Source: Deltaproteobacteria bacterium (GTDB taxonomy: Bacteria; Myxococcota; UBA727; JABDBI01). From it: a DNA stretch of 11,744 nucleotides. Every line of letters starts with the position of its first letter. Position 1 is the first letter of the stretch. Below the pieces are notes generated by a model. It saw nothing but the letters and a program-made list of their open reading frames with translations, made no database searches and had not been told where the DNA came from. Below, in pieces: positions 5,792-11,744 of the stretch. The DNA is taken from assembly GCA_016764955.1 (NCBI GenBank), contig JAESQZ010000162.1, forward strand, positions 1-11,744, given 5' to 3'. Both the position numbers and the translations under genes were made by a program.

Positions 5792-6502
5792 ATGACCGAA
5801 TTTTTATTAGACCCTAACACCTACCTAAGTCTCATTACTTTAACAGCCTTAGAAATCATCTTAGGGATCGATAATATTTTATTTATTAGTATTGTCTGTT
5901 CTAAACTCCCAGCTCATCAACAAGAAACAGCTCGTAAATTAGGCCTTTCTTTGGCACTATTTGGTCGCTTGGCCTTATTATTTTCACTATCTTGGCTGCT
6001 TTCTTTAAATAAGCCCTTGTTTCAAGTTTTGGACCATTGGTTCAGCGGGCGAGACTTGGTGCTTGGCATCGGTGGACTCTTTTTGCTTTACAAAGCAACC
6101 CAAGAGATTTTTCAGACTGTCGAGGGCATCACAGAAGATCGAAAAGTAAAAGTCATGTCTTTTGGCTCTGCAATCGCCCAAATCTTAGTGCTCGATATTG
6201 TTTTCTCTTTGGACTCGGTTATTACAGCAATTGGATTAGCTTCTCAGATTTCAATCATGGCAATTGCTATTTTTATCTCTATTGTGATTATGGTCTTTGC
6301 ATCAAGACACGTGAGTGCTTTTTTGGATAAAAATCCGTCTATGAAAGTGCTTGGGCTGTCGTTTTTGTTGTTGATATCTGTTTTGTTGTTAGCCGATTCT
6401 TTTGGGCAGCATGTATCGAGAACTTATGTATACTTTGCGCTTGGGTTTTCGGCTTTTGTGGAGTTGATGAACCTAAGGGCGCGAAACAAAGCTCAAGGAT
6501 AA
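5792..6502 (+). CDS. TerC-family integral membrane protein, YgdQ-like
   Basis: A 236-residue inner-membrane protein with about seven hydrophobic segments. It carries the two TerC acidic motifs: LEIILGIDN (20-28; E21, D27) and LDIVFSLDSV (134-143; D135, D141), which would form a metal-binding site within the membrane. It closely resembles the E. coli YgdQ subgroup (LEIVLGIDN, RDLILLLGGLFL, LDIIFSLDSVITA as I recall it). TerC-family members have been linked to tellurite resistance, metal (especially manganese) export and metallation of exported proteins; the substrate of the YgdQ subgroup is not established. It starts two bases after the aspS stop, so the two form an operon. There is no room for a yybP-ykoY-type manganese riboswitch in front of it, so metal control at this site is unlikely. 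A hairpin directly follows the stop. Confidence 0.92.
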   Translation: MTEFLLDPNTYLSLITLTALEIILGIDNILFISIVCSKLPAHQQETARKLGLSLALFGRLALLFSLSWLLSLNKPLFQVLDHWFSGRDLVLGIGGLFLLYKATQEIFQTVEGITEDRKVKVMSFGSAIAQILVLDIVFSLDSVITAIGLASQISIMAIAIFISIVIMVFASRHVSAFLDKNPSMKVLGLSFLLLISVLLLADSFGQHVSRTYVYFALGFSAFVELMNLRARNKAQG

Positions 6503-6503
6503 T

Positions 6504-6529
6504 TTGTCATGCCAGCATAGGCATGACAA
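6504..6529. terminator. Hairpin between convergent terC and the H1-like gene
   Basis: TTGTCATGCC (6504-6513) pairs perfectly with GGCATGACAA (6520-6529) around AGCATA, directly after the terC stop and nine bases from the end of the convergent gene. It is symmetric, so it could end transcription from both sides. There is no T-run of note on either strand. The TGTCATGCC...GGCATGACA ends match the outer ends of the palindromic element at 1143-1217, so this may be a minimal or deleted copy. Confidence 0.6.
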
Positions 6530-6537
6530 TGTGAGGT

Positions 6538-7344
6538 TTAGCGCCCGGGGCGTTTGAGGCTCCATTCGCCTAGTTTTCGGCGGATGGTGTGCTCAGAAAG
6601 GCCGGTAATCACCGCAAGCTCTTTATTACTCATTTTTTTGTAATTCTTCTTGATGTAAGCATTTGGATTATCAGACTTTTTAAGCTTTTTGGCTGGTTTT
6701 TTAGCTGGGGTTTTCTTAGCTGGCGATTTTTTGGCAGCTGGCTTTTTCTTAGGAGCAGCTTTCTTCGTAGCCGCTTTTTTCTTAGGCGCAGCCTTTTTAG
6801 TGGCTGGCTTCTTTTTAGCAGCTGCTTTTTTCTTAGGCGCAGCCTTTTTGGCGGCTGGCTTCTTTTTAGCAACTGGTTTCTTTTTGGCCACAGGCTTTTT
6901 GGCAGCCGGCTTCTTCTTGGCTGCTGGCTTTTTGGCAGCTGGCTTCTTCTTAGCTGACTTTTTGGTAGGCTTAGGAGGCATTTTTGTCAGAGCTTCTACA
7001 ATTTGAACGCCCATGCCACTCAAAACTGCCTCACCACCCGACACATAAACTAAGCGAACTTCTTCTTGACTCGATTTACTAACGCGAGCAAAGCGATTGT
7101 TAACCCCATCAAAAACAAGTTTGCCTTCTGAGTACTTATCCCGTGAATCAAGCGGCTTATTTTTGTCAGTTTTCTTCACGGTTGCCACGGCCTTTTCGAT
7201 CATACCGCGACGCCAAGCAAGTGCCCCATCAGCAACTTCATCGACCTCCTCATTATCACCGCTGGTATTTGCCTCGTCGTCAAATTCATTCACGGTGTCA
7301 TGAAGATGTTCCAATTCTTCAAGCTGCTTGCTGTTTAAAATCAT
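6538..7344 (-). CDS. Histone H1-like lysine-rich protein with C-terminal helix-turn-helix
   Basis: A 268-residue protein of four visible parts. Residues 1-40 are acidic and probably helical (LEELEHLHDTVNEFDDE). Residues about 70-120 look like a small beta-rich domain (YSEGKLVFDG, RFARV, VRLVYVSGGEAVL); I guess an SH3-like barrel without certainty. Residues 121-223 are a low-complexity Lys/Ala/Pro tail built from AAKKKP/AAPKKK units, like eukaryotic H1 tails and bacterial H1-like nucleoid proteins. Residues 224-268 resemble a compact helix-turn-helix (YIKKNYKKMSNKELAVITGLSEHTIRRKLGEW). Inference: a DNA-binding nucleoid-associated or regulatory protein that binds non-specifically through the tail and perhaps specifically through the HTH. 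No Shine-Dalgarno sequence is seen; a TATAAG box lies eight bases upstream. It is divergent from fadN. It does not belong to a named family that I recognise with certainty. Confidence 0.85.
   Translation of the reverse strand: MILNSKQLEELEHLHDTVNEFDDEANTSGDNEEVDEVADGALAWRRGMIEKAVATVKKTDKNKPLDSRDKYSEGKLVFDGVNNRFARVSKSSQEEVRLVYVSGGEAVLSGMGVQIVEALTKMPPKPTKKSAKKKPAAKKPAAKKKPAAKKPVAKKKPVAKKKPAAKKAAPKKKAAAKKKPATKKAAPKKKAATKKAAPKKKPAAKKSPAKKTPAKKPAKKLKKSDNPNAYIKKNYKKMSNKELAVITGLSEHTIRRKLGEWSLKRPGR
6676..6984 (-). repeat. Degenerate tandem repeat encoding the Lys/Ala/Pro tail
   Basis: About 310 bases of imperfect short repeats (units of roughly 12-18 bases encoding KKPAA, KKKPV, KKAAP). Repeats of this sort are prone to length change by slippage, so the tail length probably varies between strains. 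Reverse-strand frames here are long and open only because of the low complexity. Confidence 0.8.
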
Positions 7345-7352
7345 AATGTTTT

Positions 7353-7358
7353 CTTATA
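7353..7358 (-). promoter_or_regulatory. TATAAG -10-like box before the H1-like gene
   Basis: TATAAG on the minus strand ends eight bases before the ATG at 7344. No good -35 is seen. If used, the transcript would start at or very near the ATG. Confidence 0.3.
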
Positions 7359-7394
7359 GCTTAAAACCAAGTCACATGCTAGTGGCCCATGAAT

Positions 7395-7399
7395 AGGAG
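7395..7399 (+). promoter_or_regulatory. Ribosome binding site deciding the fadN start
   Basis: AGGAG lies seven bases before ATG 7407. It sits downstream of the other in-frame ATG at 7389, which has no such site, so 7407 is the likely start. Confidence 0.8.
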
Positions 7400-7406
7400 T
7401 TCAAAC

Positions 7407-9710
7407 ATGACGAATAAACGTTTCAAAAAAGTATGCGTCATTGGTGCCGGAGTCATGGGTTCCGGTATTGCAGCCCAGCTAGCCAACGCGCAAGTCCCTT
7501 GTTTGTTATTAGATATCAAGGACTTCGCTCCAACAGGCCTTCAAAAATCCCTTAAACTCAAACCTGCCCCGTTTTTTAGCCCCAAACATGCTGAGTTTAT
7601 TGAAACTGGCAGTCTAGATACTGATTTGAACCGTGTTCAAGAATGCGATTTGGTAATCGAAGCCATTATCGAAAATATTGACATCAAAAAAGAGCTCTTT
7701 GCTAAGCTCGAAAAAACTCTTAAGCCCGGCACTGTCGTAGCCTCTAACAGCTCTGGCTTAAGCCTAGCAAGCATGACTGAGGAGTGCTCGCAAGAATTTA
7801 AAAGTCACTTTTTGCTCACGCACTTTTTCAACCCTGTTCGCTATTTGCCACTTTTAGAGATTGTCACCCTCCCGGAAACCAAAAAAGAAGTCGTGAATCA
7901 AGTCGCTTGGTTTGGCGAAAATGTCCTGGGCAAAGGCATCGTTTTTGCTAAGGACACCCCTAACTTTGTTGCGAACCGAATCGGGATGTTTGGCATGATG
8001 GAAAGCCTCAAACTCATGAAGGAAGGCAACTACACAGTCAGCGAAGTAGATGCTGTTTTTGGCCCAGCCATGGGAAGGCCCAAAAGCGCGCTCTTTAGAA
8101 CCATGGACGTCGTTGGCTTAGATACTTTTATTCATGTCGCAGAAAATTACTTAGATGGCTTCGCCGTTCCTGAGTATCTCAAAAAAATGGTTTCTAACGG
8201 ATGGCTTGGGCAAAAAAGCGGCCAAGGCTTTTACAAAAAAGAAGGCAAAGAGATTCTTGCGCTTGACTTAAAAGACATGACCTACAAACCCAAAGAAAAA
8301 GTTCGCTTTGATTCTTTAGGTGCCGTACGCAATCTGGGTAGCGTTGGTGAAAAAATTAAGCATATGGTCAACGCAGATGACCGAGCAGGACAGCTTGCTT
8401 GGAGTCTCACTTCTGCCCTATGCGTCTACAGTGCAAATAGATTACATGAAATCGCTGACGATATCACCCAGATGGATAACGCTCTTAAATGGGGCTTTGG
8501 ATTTTCCCAAGGGCCATTTGAAACCTGGGATAGCATTGGCGTCAAAGAGTCTCTTGCTCGCATGGCCAAAGAAGACATCAAAGTGCCTACCTGGGTTGCC
8601 GAAATGGTCGAAAAGGGCCGCAACAGCTTTTATGCGATTGAAAATGGCCATAGAACCTATTGGGATTCCAAAACCAAAAGCTCGAAACCTGTTCCCGTGC
8701 AGCACTTAAGCTTTACAGTTTTGAAAGAAGATAAAAAGAACATCGTCAAAGACACAACAGCCACGACTCTAGTAGACTTGGGTGATGGCGTTTTGGCTTG
8801 TGAATTCCACACCAAGATGAACGCCATCGATAACGAAGTTCTGGGTGATATTAATACAGCGCTTGATTTATGTGAAAGCGGCCAATTTAAAGCACTCGTC
8901 TTGGCCAACGACGGTGCAGACTTCTCAGTCGGCGCCAACTTGTTGCTCATGTACATGGGCGCTATGCAACAGCAGTGGGATCAAATCGACGAAATGATCC
9001 GGCTATTTCAAAATACCGGTGTTCGCCTTAAATACTCGTCTATTCCAACAGTTGCAGCGCCATTTAATTTGACTTTTGGCGGTGGCACAGAGTTGTCAAT
9101 TTGGTGTAACCAAATGTGTGCAAGCGCCGAGCTCTATATGGGCCTTGTCGAAGTAGGCGTTGGTCTTTTACCAGGTGGCGGTGGCAATATCGAGATGATG
9201 GCACGTACGCTGCAAAGTGCTGTCGACAGCCCAGATTTTGTCACAGAGCCCCTCTTGCAGCGTGTGTTCGAAACAGTCGCGATGGCCAAAGTTTCAACCA
9301 GCGCTGCTGAAGCACGCAACTTACTCTTTGTAGAACCAGCAAGCCATGTTGTTTTGAACAGACAACACTTGTTGGAGTCTGCTAAGCAAATGGCACTTGG
9401 TATGGCCAACAGCGGCTTTAGGCCACCCCTGCCGAGAACTTACAGGCTTCCAGGTGAGAGTGCTTATGCCACTTTCGATATGGTGATGCGTTCGATGCGA
9501 GATGGACATCGCATGAGTGATCACGACTTAAAAATCGGCCAAAAAATCGCGCACGTCATGACGGGAGGCGATACCAATATGCGCCAAAAAGTCAGCGAAC
9601 AATATTTGCTTGATTTAGAGCGCGAAGCCTTTATGTCGCTGGTGGGTGAAGAAAAAACGATGGCCCGTATCGCCTACATGCTTGAAAACAATAAACCCTT
9701 AAGGAACTAA
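7407..9710 (+). CDS. fadN: 3-hydroxyacyl-CoA dehydrogenase / enoyl-CoA hydratase fusion (FadN type)
   Basis: A 767-residue cytosolic beta-oxidation enzyme. The N-terminal part is the NAD-dependent 3-hydroxyacyl-CoA dehydrogenase: Rossmann GAGVMG (14-19), the SNSSGLSL segment, HFFNPVRYLPLLEI (139-152) and NFVANRIG. The C-terminal part is a crotonase-fold enoyl-CoA hydratase: GADFSVGANL, GGGTEL with Glu562 and LVEVGVGLLPGGGG with Glu582. These two glutamates are 20 residues apart, as in crotonase (E144/E164), so hydratase activity is expected. The domain order (dehydrogenase first, hydratase last) is that of Bacillus FadN and Legionella/Bdellovibrio-type proteins, the reverse of E. coli FadB. 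Length fits FadN (about 790). fadA begins three bases after the stop, so the two should be co-expressed. No FadR-like operator was recognised in the 62-base divergent gap upstream. Confidence 0.95.
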   Translation: MTNKRFKKVCVIGAGVMGSGIAAQLANAQVPCLLLDIKDFAPTGLQKSLKLKPAPFFSPKHAEFIETGSLDTDLNRVQECDLVIEAIIENIDIKKELFAKLEKTLKPGTVVASNSSGLSLASMTEECSQEFKSHFLLTHFFNPVRYLPLLEIVTLPETKKEVVNQVAWFGENVLGKGIVFAKDTPNFVANRIGMFGMMESLKLMKEGNYTVSEVDAVFGPAMGRPKSALFRTMDVVGLDTFIHVAENYLDGFAVPEYLKKMVSNGWLGQKSGQGFYKKEGKEILALDLKDMTYKPKEKVRFDSLGAVRNLGSVGEKIKHMVNADDRAGQLAWSLTSALCVYSANRLHEIADDITQMDNALKWGFGFSQGPFETWDSIGVKESLARMAKEDIKVPTWVAEMVEKGRNSFYAIENGHRTYWDSKTKSSKPVPVQHLSFTVLKEDKKNIVKDTTATTLVDLGDGVLACEFHTKMNAIDNEVLGDINTALDLCESGQFKALVLANDGADFSVGANLLLMYMGAMQQQWDQIDEMIRLFQNTGVRLKYSSIPTVAAPFNLTFGGGTELSIWCNQMCASAELYMGLVEVGVGLLPGGGGNIEMMARTLQSAVDSPDFVTEPLLQRVFETVAMAKVSTSAAEARNLLFVEPASHVVLNRQHLLESAKQMALGMANSGFRPPLPRTYRLPGESAYATFDMVMRSMRDGHRMSDHDLKIGQKIAHVMTGGDTNMRQKVSEQYLLDLEREAFMSLVGEEKTMARIAYMLENNKPLRN

Positions 9711-9713
9711 GCT

Positions 9714-10877
9714 ATGAAAGATATTGCAATTCTATCCAGTGTTCGTACGCCGATGGGCAAGGGTTACAAAGGCTCTTTAAAAGATACTCGCCCAGATACT
9801 TTTGCCGCTGTCGTCGTCAAAGAGGCTGTTAAACGCGCAGGTGTTAAGCCTGAGCAAGTCGATGATTTGATTATGGGTTGCGCCATGCCTGAGGCTCAAC
9901 AAGGCATGAATGTTGCTCGCACGATTGCATTGCTAGCCGGCTTACCAAACTCAACATCAGCCGCAACGATTAATCGCTTTTGCTCGAGCGGACTTCATGC
10001 AATTGCTGATATTGCCAAATCAATTGAAGTCGGCCAAGTTGAAATTGGAGACGGCGGCGGCGTTGAGTCCATGACCATGGTTCCCATGGGTGGCTTCCAC
10101 CCAAGCGCTAATCCAGAGTTGATGGAGTCCCTCCCAGAAGCCTATGTACCTATGGGACTAACAGCTGACAACGTCGCCAAAAAATTTGGCATCACCCGCG
10201 AAGTCCAAGACCAGTTTGCGTTTCAAAGCCATCAAAGAGCACTCAATGCCATTCAAGCTGGGTATTTCAAAGACGAAATCGTTGGTTTTGATGTTTCTAT
10301 TTTTGACGCCAACGGCATGAAACAAACCAAGCACTTTGACACTGACGAAGGCCCTCGCGCTGATACCAGCGCTGAAGTCTTGGCCAAACTAAAACCTGCC
10401 TTTGATGCCAAAGGCACGGTGACTGCTGGAAACGCTTCGCAGATTACCGACGGCGCTGCTGCAGCTGTCTTAATGGAGAAAAGCCAAGCTGAATCTCAAA
10501 AATTGCCTATCATGGGGTATTTTAGAGCTTTCGTAACAGCCGGTGTCCCTCCTGAACTCATGGGCATTGGGCCAGTTCCAGCTATACAAAAGCTTTTGAA
10601 ACACACTGGCATGAAAAAAGACGATATCGGCGTATTCGAGATCAATGAAGCATTTGCAGCCCAGGCTACTTATTGCATTCAGGAGCTTGGTTTAGACCCA
10701 AATATCGTCAACCCATGCGGTGGCGCGATTGCACTTGGGCATCCACTAGGTTGCACAGGCGCACGCCAAGTTGCGACTATTTTGCGTGAACTTAAACGCA
10801 ACAAACAGCGCTATGGCGTTTGCGCCATGTGTATTGGCGGCGGCATGGGCGCAGCAGCGCTTATTGAGGCGGTTTAG
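9714..10877 (+). CDS. fadA: Acetyl-CoA C-acyltransferase (3-ketoacyl-CoA thiolase)
   Basis: Catalyses the final thiolytic step of beta-oxidation: 3-ketoacyl-CoA plus CoA gives acetyl-CoA and a shortened acyl-CoA. The 387-residue length is normal. All active-site residues are visible: nucleophile Cys90 in NRFCSSGLHAI, NEAFAAQ (311-317), His343 in GHPLGCTGAR, and Cys373 in CIGGGMGAA. The N-terminus (SSVRTPMGKGYKGSLKDTRP) is typical of thiolases of this branch. A ribosome binding site (AAGGA, 9701-9705) lies eight bases before the ATG, in the end of fadN. With FadN it provides hydratase, dehydrogenase and thiolase activities; no acyl-CoA dehydrogenase or acyl-CoA synthetase gene is in the window. 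A biosynthetic acetoacetyl-CoA thiolase is possible by sequence alone, but the pairing with fadN argues for degradation. Confidence 0.95.
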   Translation: MKDIAILSSVRTPMGKGYKGSLKDTRPDTFAAVVVKEAVKRAGVKPEQVDDLIMGCAMPEAQQGMNVARTIALLAGLPNSTSAATINRFCSSGLHAIADIAKSIEVGQVEIGDGGGVESMTMVPMGGFHPSANPELMESLPEAYVPMGLTADNVAKKFGITREVQDQFAFQSHQRALNAIQAGYFKDEIVGFDVSIFDANGMKQTKHFDTDEGPRADTSAEVLAKLKPAFDAKGTVTAGNASQITDGAAAAVLMEKSQAESQKLPIMGYFRAFVTAGVPPELMGIGPVPAIQKLLKHTGMKKDDIGVFEINEAFAAQATYCIQELGLDPNIVNPCGGAIALGHPLGCTGARQVATILRELKRNKQRYGVCAMCIGGGMGAAALIEAV

Positions 10878-10886
10878 TGTCACCCT

Positions 10887-10944
10887 GGCTAGTTTTCAAT
10901 AATATCAGTATAACGTCATATGTACCGTAACGCCTAAACTAGCC
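10887..10944. terminator. Possible long-loop inverted repeat between convergent fadA and pabB
   Basis: GGCTAGTTT (10887-10895) is the reverse complement of AAACTAGCC (10936-10944), with 40 bases between; the right half covers the last codons of pabB. The loop is AT-rich. It could serve as a two-way transcription end, but the long loop makes this weak. No other structure was seen in the 56-base gap. Confidence 0.25.
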
Positions 10945-11744
10945 GCCGAAATTGTTTAACCTTATGTTCAGTTTCCTCAAACTCAGATACTGGGTCGCTC
11001 TTAATCACAATGCCAGAGCCTGCTGAAAAATAAGTTTTGTTTTGGCCAATAAATAAGCTTCGAATCAAAATATTAAAATCAACACCATGCCCCGATGACA
11101 CATAGCCAAAAGCTCCCGTATATGGCCCACGGGCCACTGGCTCGTGGCGCTTAATTGAACGCATGACGTTTTCTTTGGGTGCCCCTGTAATAGTACCGCC
11201 CGGAAAAATCGATTTAAAAACTTCACCCAGTGAGGCTTTTGTATACCCAGTTACTTCTGAGACTAAATGCAAAACATGACGATAAGTATCAACAAACAGC
11301 GGCCTTGGAACTTGCACGGAACCCACTTCGCAAATACGCGCTAAGTCATTGCGCATCAAGTCAACTAACATGACATGCTCGGCACACTCTTTCGCACTCT
11401 CGACAAGTTCTTCTCGAGCGCCTGGTTGATTTGGTTTGGTGCCGGCTATTGGTAACGTCGAAATATAACCATCGCGCAATCTAAACAAACGCTCTGGGCT
11501 ACCCGACACAATGCTCCAGTCTGGGCCTTCTAAGACACCCATAAAAGGGCTGCGGTTCATCTCTTTTAAGTAAGCATAAATTTCAAAAGGATTTGATTTA
11601 AAATCAGGCACTTCGAACTGGCGCGATAAATTAACTTGATAAACGTCGCCAGCGCGGATTTCTTCTTGGATTCGAAGAACCTTCTGGATAAAATCAGACC
11701 TGGCGATTGAACTGGACCCCGGCTCAAGGCCGGGGTGACAGCTG
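10934..11744 (-). CDS. pabB: Aminodeoxychorismate synthase component I, 5' end outside the window
   Basis: PabB, with the glutaminase PabA, converts chorismate to 4-amino-4-deoxychorismate for folate synthesis. The 269 visible residues cover the C-terminal chorismate-binding domain: AGDVYQVNLSRQF, GSPERLF, PIAGTKP (11438-11452), DLMRNDL, HLVSEV, the FPGGTITGAPK loop, GPYTGAFGYVS, VDFNILIRS and AGSGIV. GDVYQVNLS, GGTITGAPK and FNILIRS favour PabB over anthranilate synthase TrpE, but PIAGT has Ala where E. coli PabB has the covalent-catalysis lysine (PIKGT), as in TrpE. A TrpE-like or dual role is therefore not excluded. No start codon lies between 11611 and the window edge except a GTG inside a conserved motif, so the gene continues beyond 11744. 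Its frame runs in through a half palindromic element at 11712-11740. The gene is convergent with fadA. Confidence 0.88.
   Translation of the reverse strand, partial: SCHPGLEPGSSSIARSDFIQKVLRIQEEIRAGDVYQVNLSRQFEVPDFKSNPFEIYAYLKEMNRSPFMGVLEGPDWSIVSGSPERLFRLRDGYISTLPIAGTKPNQPGAREELVESAKECAEHVMLVDLMRNDLARICEVGSVQVPRPLFVDTYRHVLHLVSEVTGYTKASLGEVFKSIFPGGTITGAPKENVMRSIKRHEPVARGPYTGAFGYVSSGHGVDFNILIRSLFIGQNKTYFSAGSGIVIKSDPVSEFEETEHKVKQFRRLV
11712..11740. repeat. Solo half palindromic element inside the pabB reading frame
   Basis: CTGGACCCCGGC ... GCCGGGGTGACA forms its own eight-base stem around TCAAG and has the CTGG and TGACA ends of the right arms at 1190-1217 and 1816-1844. The expected left arm is not found in 11640-11711, so it is a solo arm unless its partner is arranged differently beyond the edge. 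It is translated on the minus strand as HPGLEPGSS within pabB. Confidence 0.85.

Noticed and set aside
6589..7006. Long plus-strand open frames with Phe/Leu/Gly-rich products opposite the H1-like gene
   Set aside because: They arise from the low-complexity AAG/GCT-type repeats on the other strand; no start signal or homology. They only look like membrane proteins because antisense of Lys/Ala codons gives Phe/Leu/Gly/Ser.
10878..10886. TGTCACCCTGG just after fadA as another copy of the palindromic element
   Set aside because: Only the first bases resemble the left end; no stem or right arm follows, so it is probably chance.

Overview
The window comes from a Gram-negative, proteobacterium-like genome. 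It carries bacterial-type AspRS, PdxJ, YidD, an inner-membrane TerC/YgdQ protein, a FadN/FadA beta-oxidation pair and two periplasmic-type secreted proteins. I cannot place it further. FadN-type enzymes, H1-like lysine-rich proteins and palindromic repeats of this kind occur in Legionellales-like Gammaproteobacteria as well as deltaproteobacterial and Bdellovibrio-like lineages. Nothing indicates a phage, plasmid, insertion sequence, CRISPR array or defence island. This is compact housekeeping chromosome seeded with small palindromic repeats.

Layout: 1-184 is non-coding (two hairpins, a degenerate half repeat, a TATAAT box). 185-1117 holds two tandem paralogous secreted proteins of unknown function. 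1118-1237 is almost entirely one palindromic element. 1238-2801 (+) holds pdxJ, overlapped by a glycerophosphodiester phosphodiesterase gene. 3922-2773 (-) holds yidD and an atypical SDR/epimerase gene. The divergent gap between yidD and aspS is filled by a different, C-run/G-run palindrome. 3987-6502 (+) is aspS-terC. 7344-6538 (-) encodes a lysine/alanine/proline-rich histone H1-like protein with a C-terminal helix-turn-helix. 7407-10877 (+) is fadN-fadA, a two-gene fatty-acid beta-oxidation operon. 11744-10934 (-) is the 3' part of pabB, cut by the window edge.

The genes do not form one pathway. The functional units are fadN-fadA (acyl-CoA degradation), PdxJ (vitamin B6), PabB (folate precursor), AspRS (translation) and YidD (membrane-protein insertion).

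The most notable signal is a family of small palindromes with TGTCA...CCAG / CTGG...TGACA ends, whose stem sequence varies while pairing is kept. One complete copy sits inside the pdxJ reading frame and a solo half copy sits inside the pabB reading frame, both without breaking the frame. A further complete copy lies just before pdxJ, a possible minimal copy lies between terC and the H1-like gene, and a degenerate half lies near 131-152. Other points are the AspRS residues typical of non-discriminating enzymes, the H1-like/HTH fusion, the tandem secreted pair that differ by one cysteine pair, and a tendency for first genes of transcription units to lack a Shine-Dalgarno sequence while internal genes have one.
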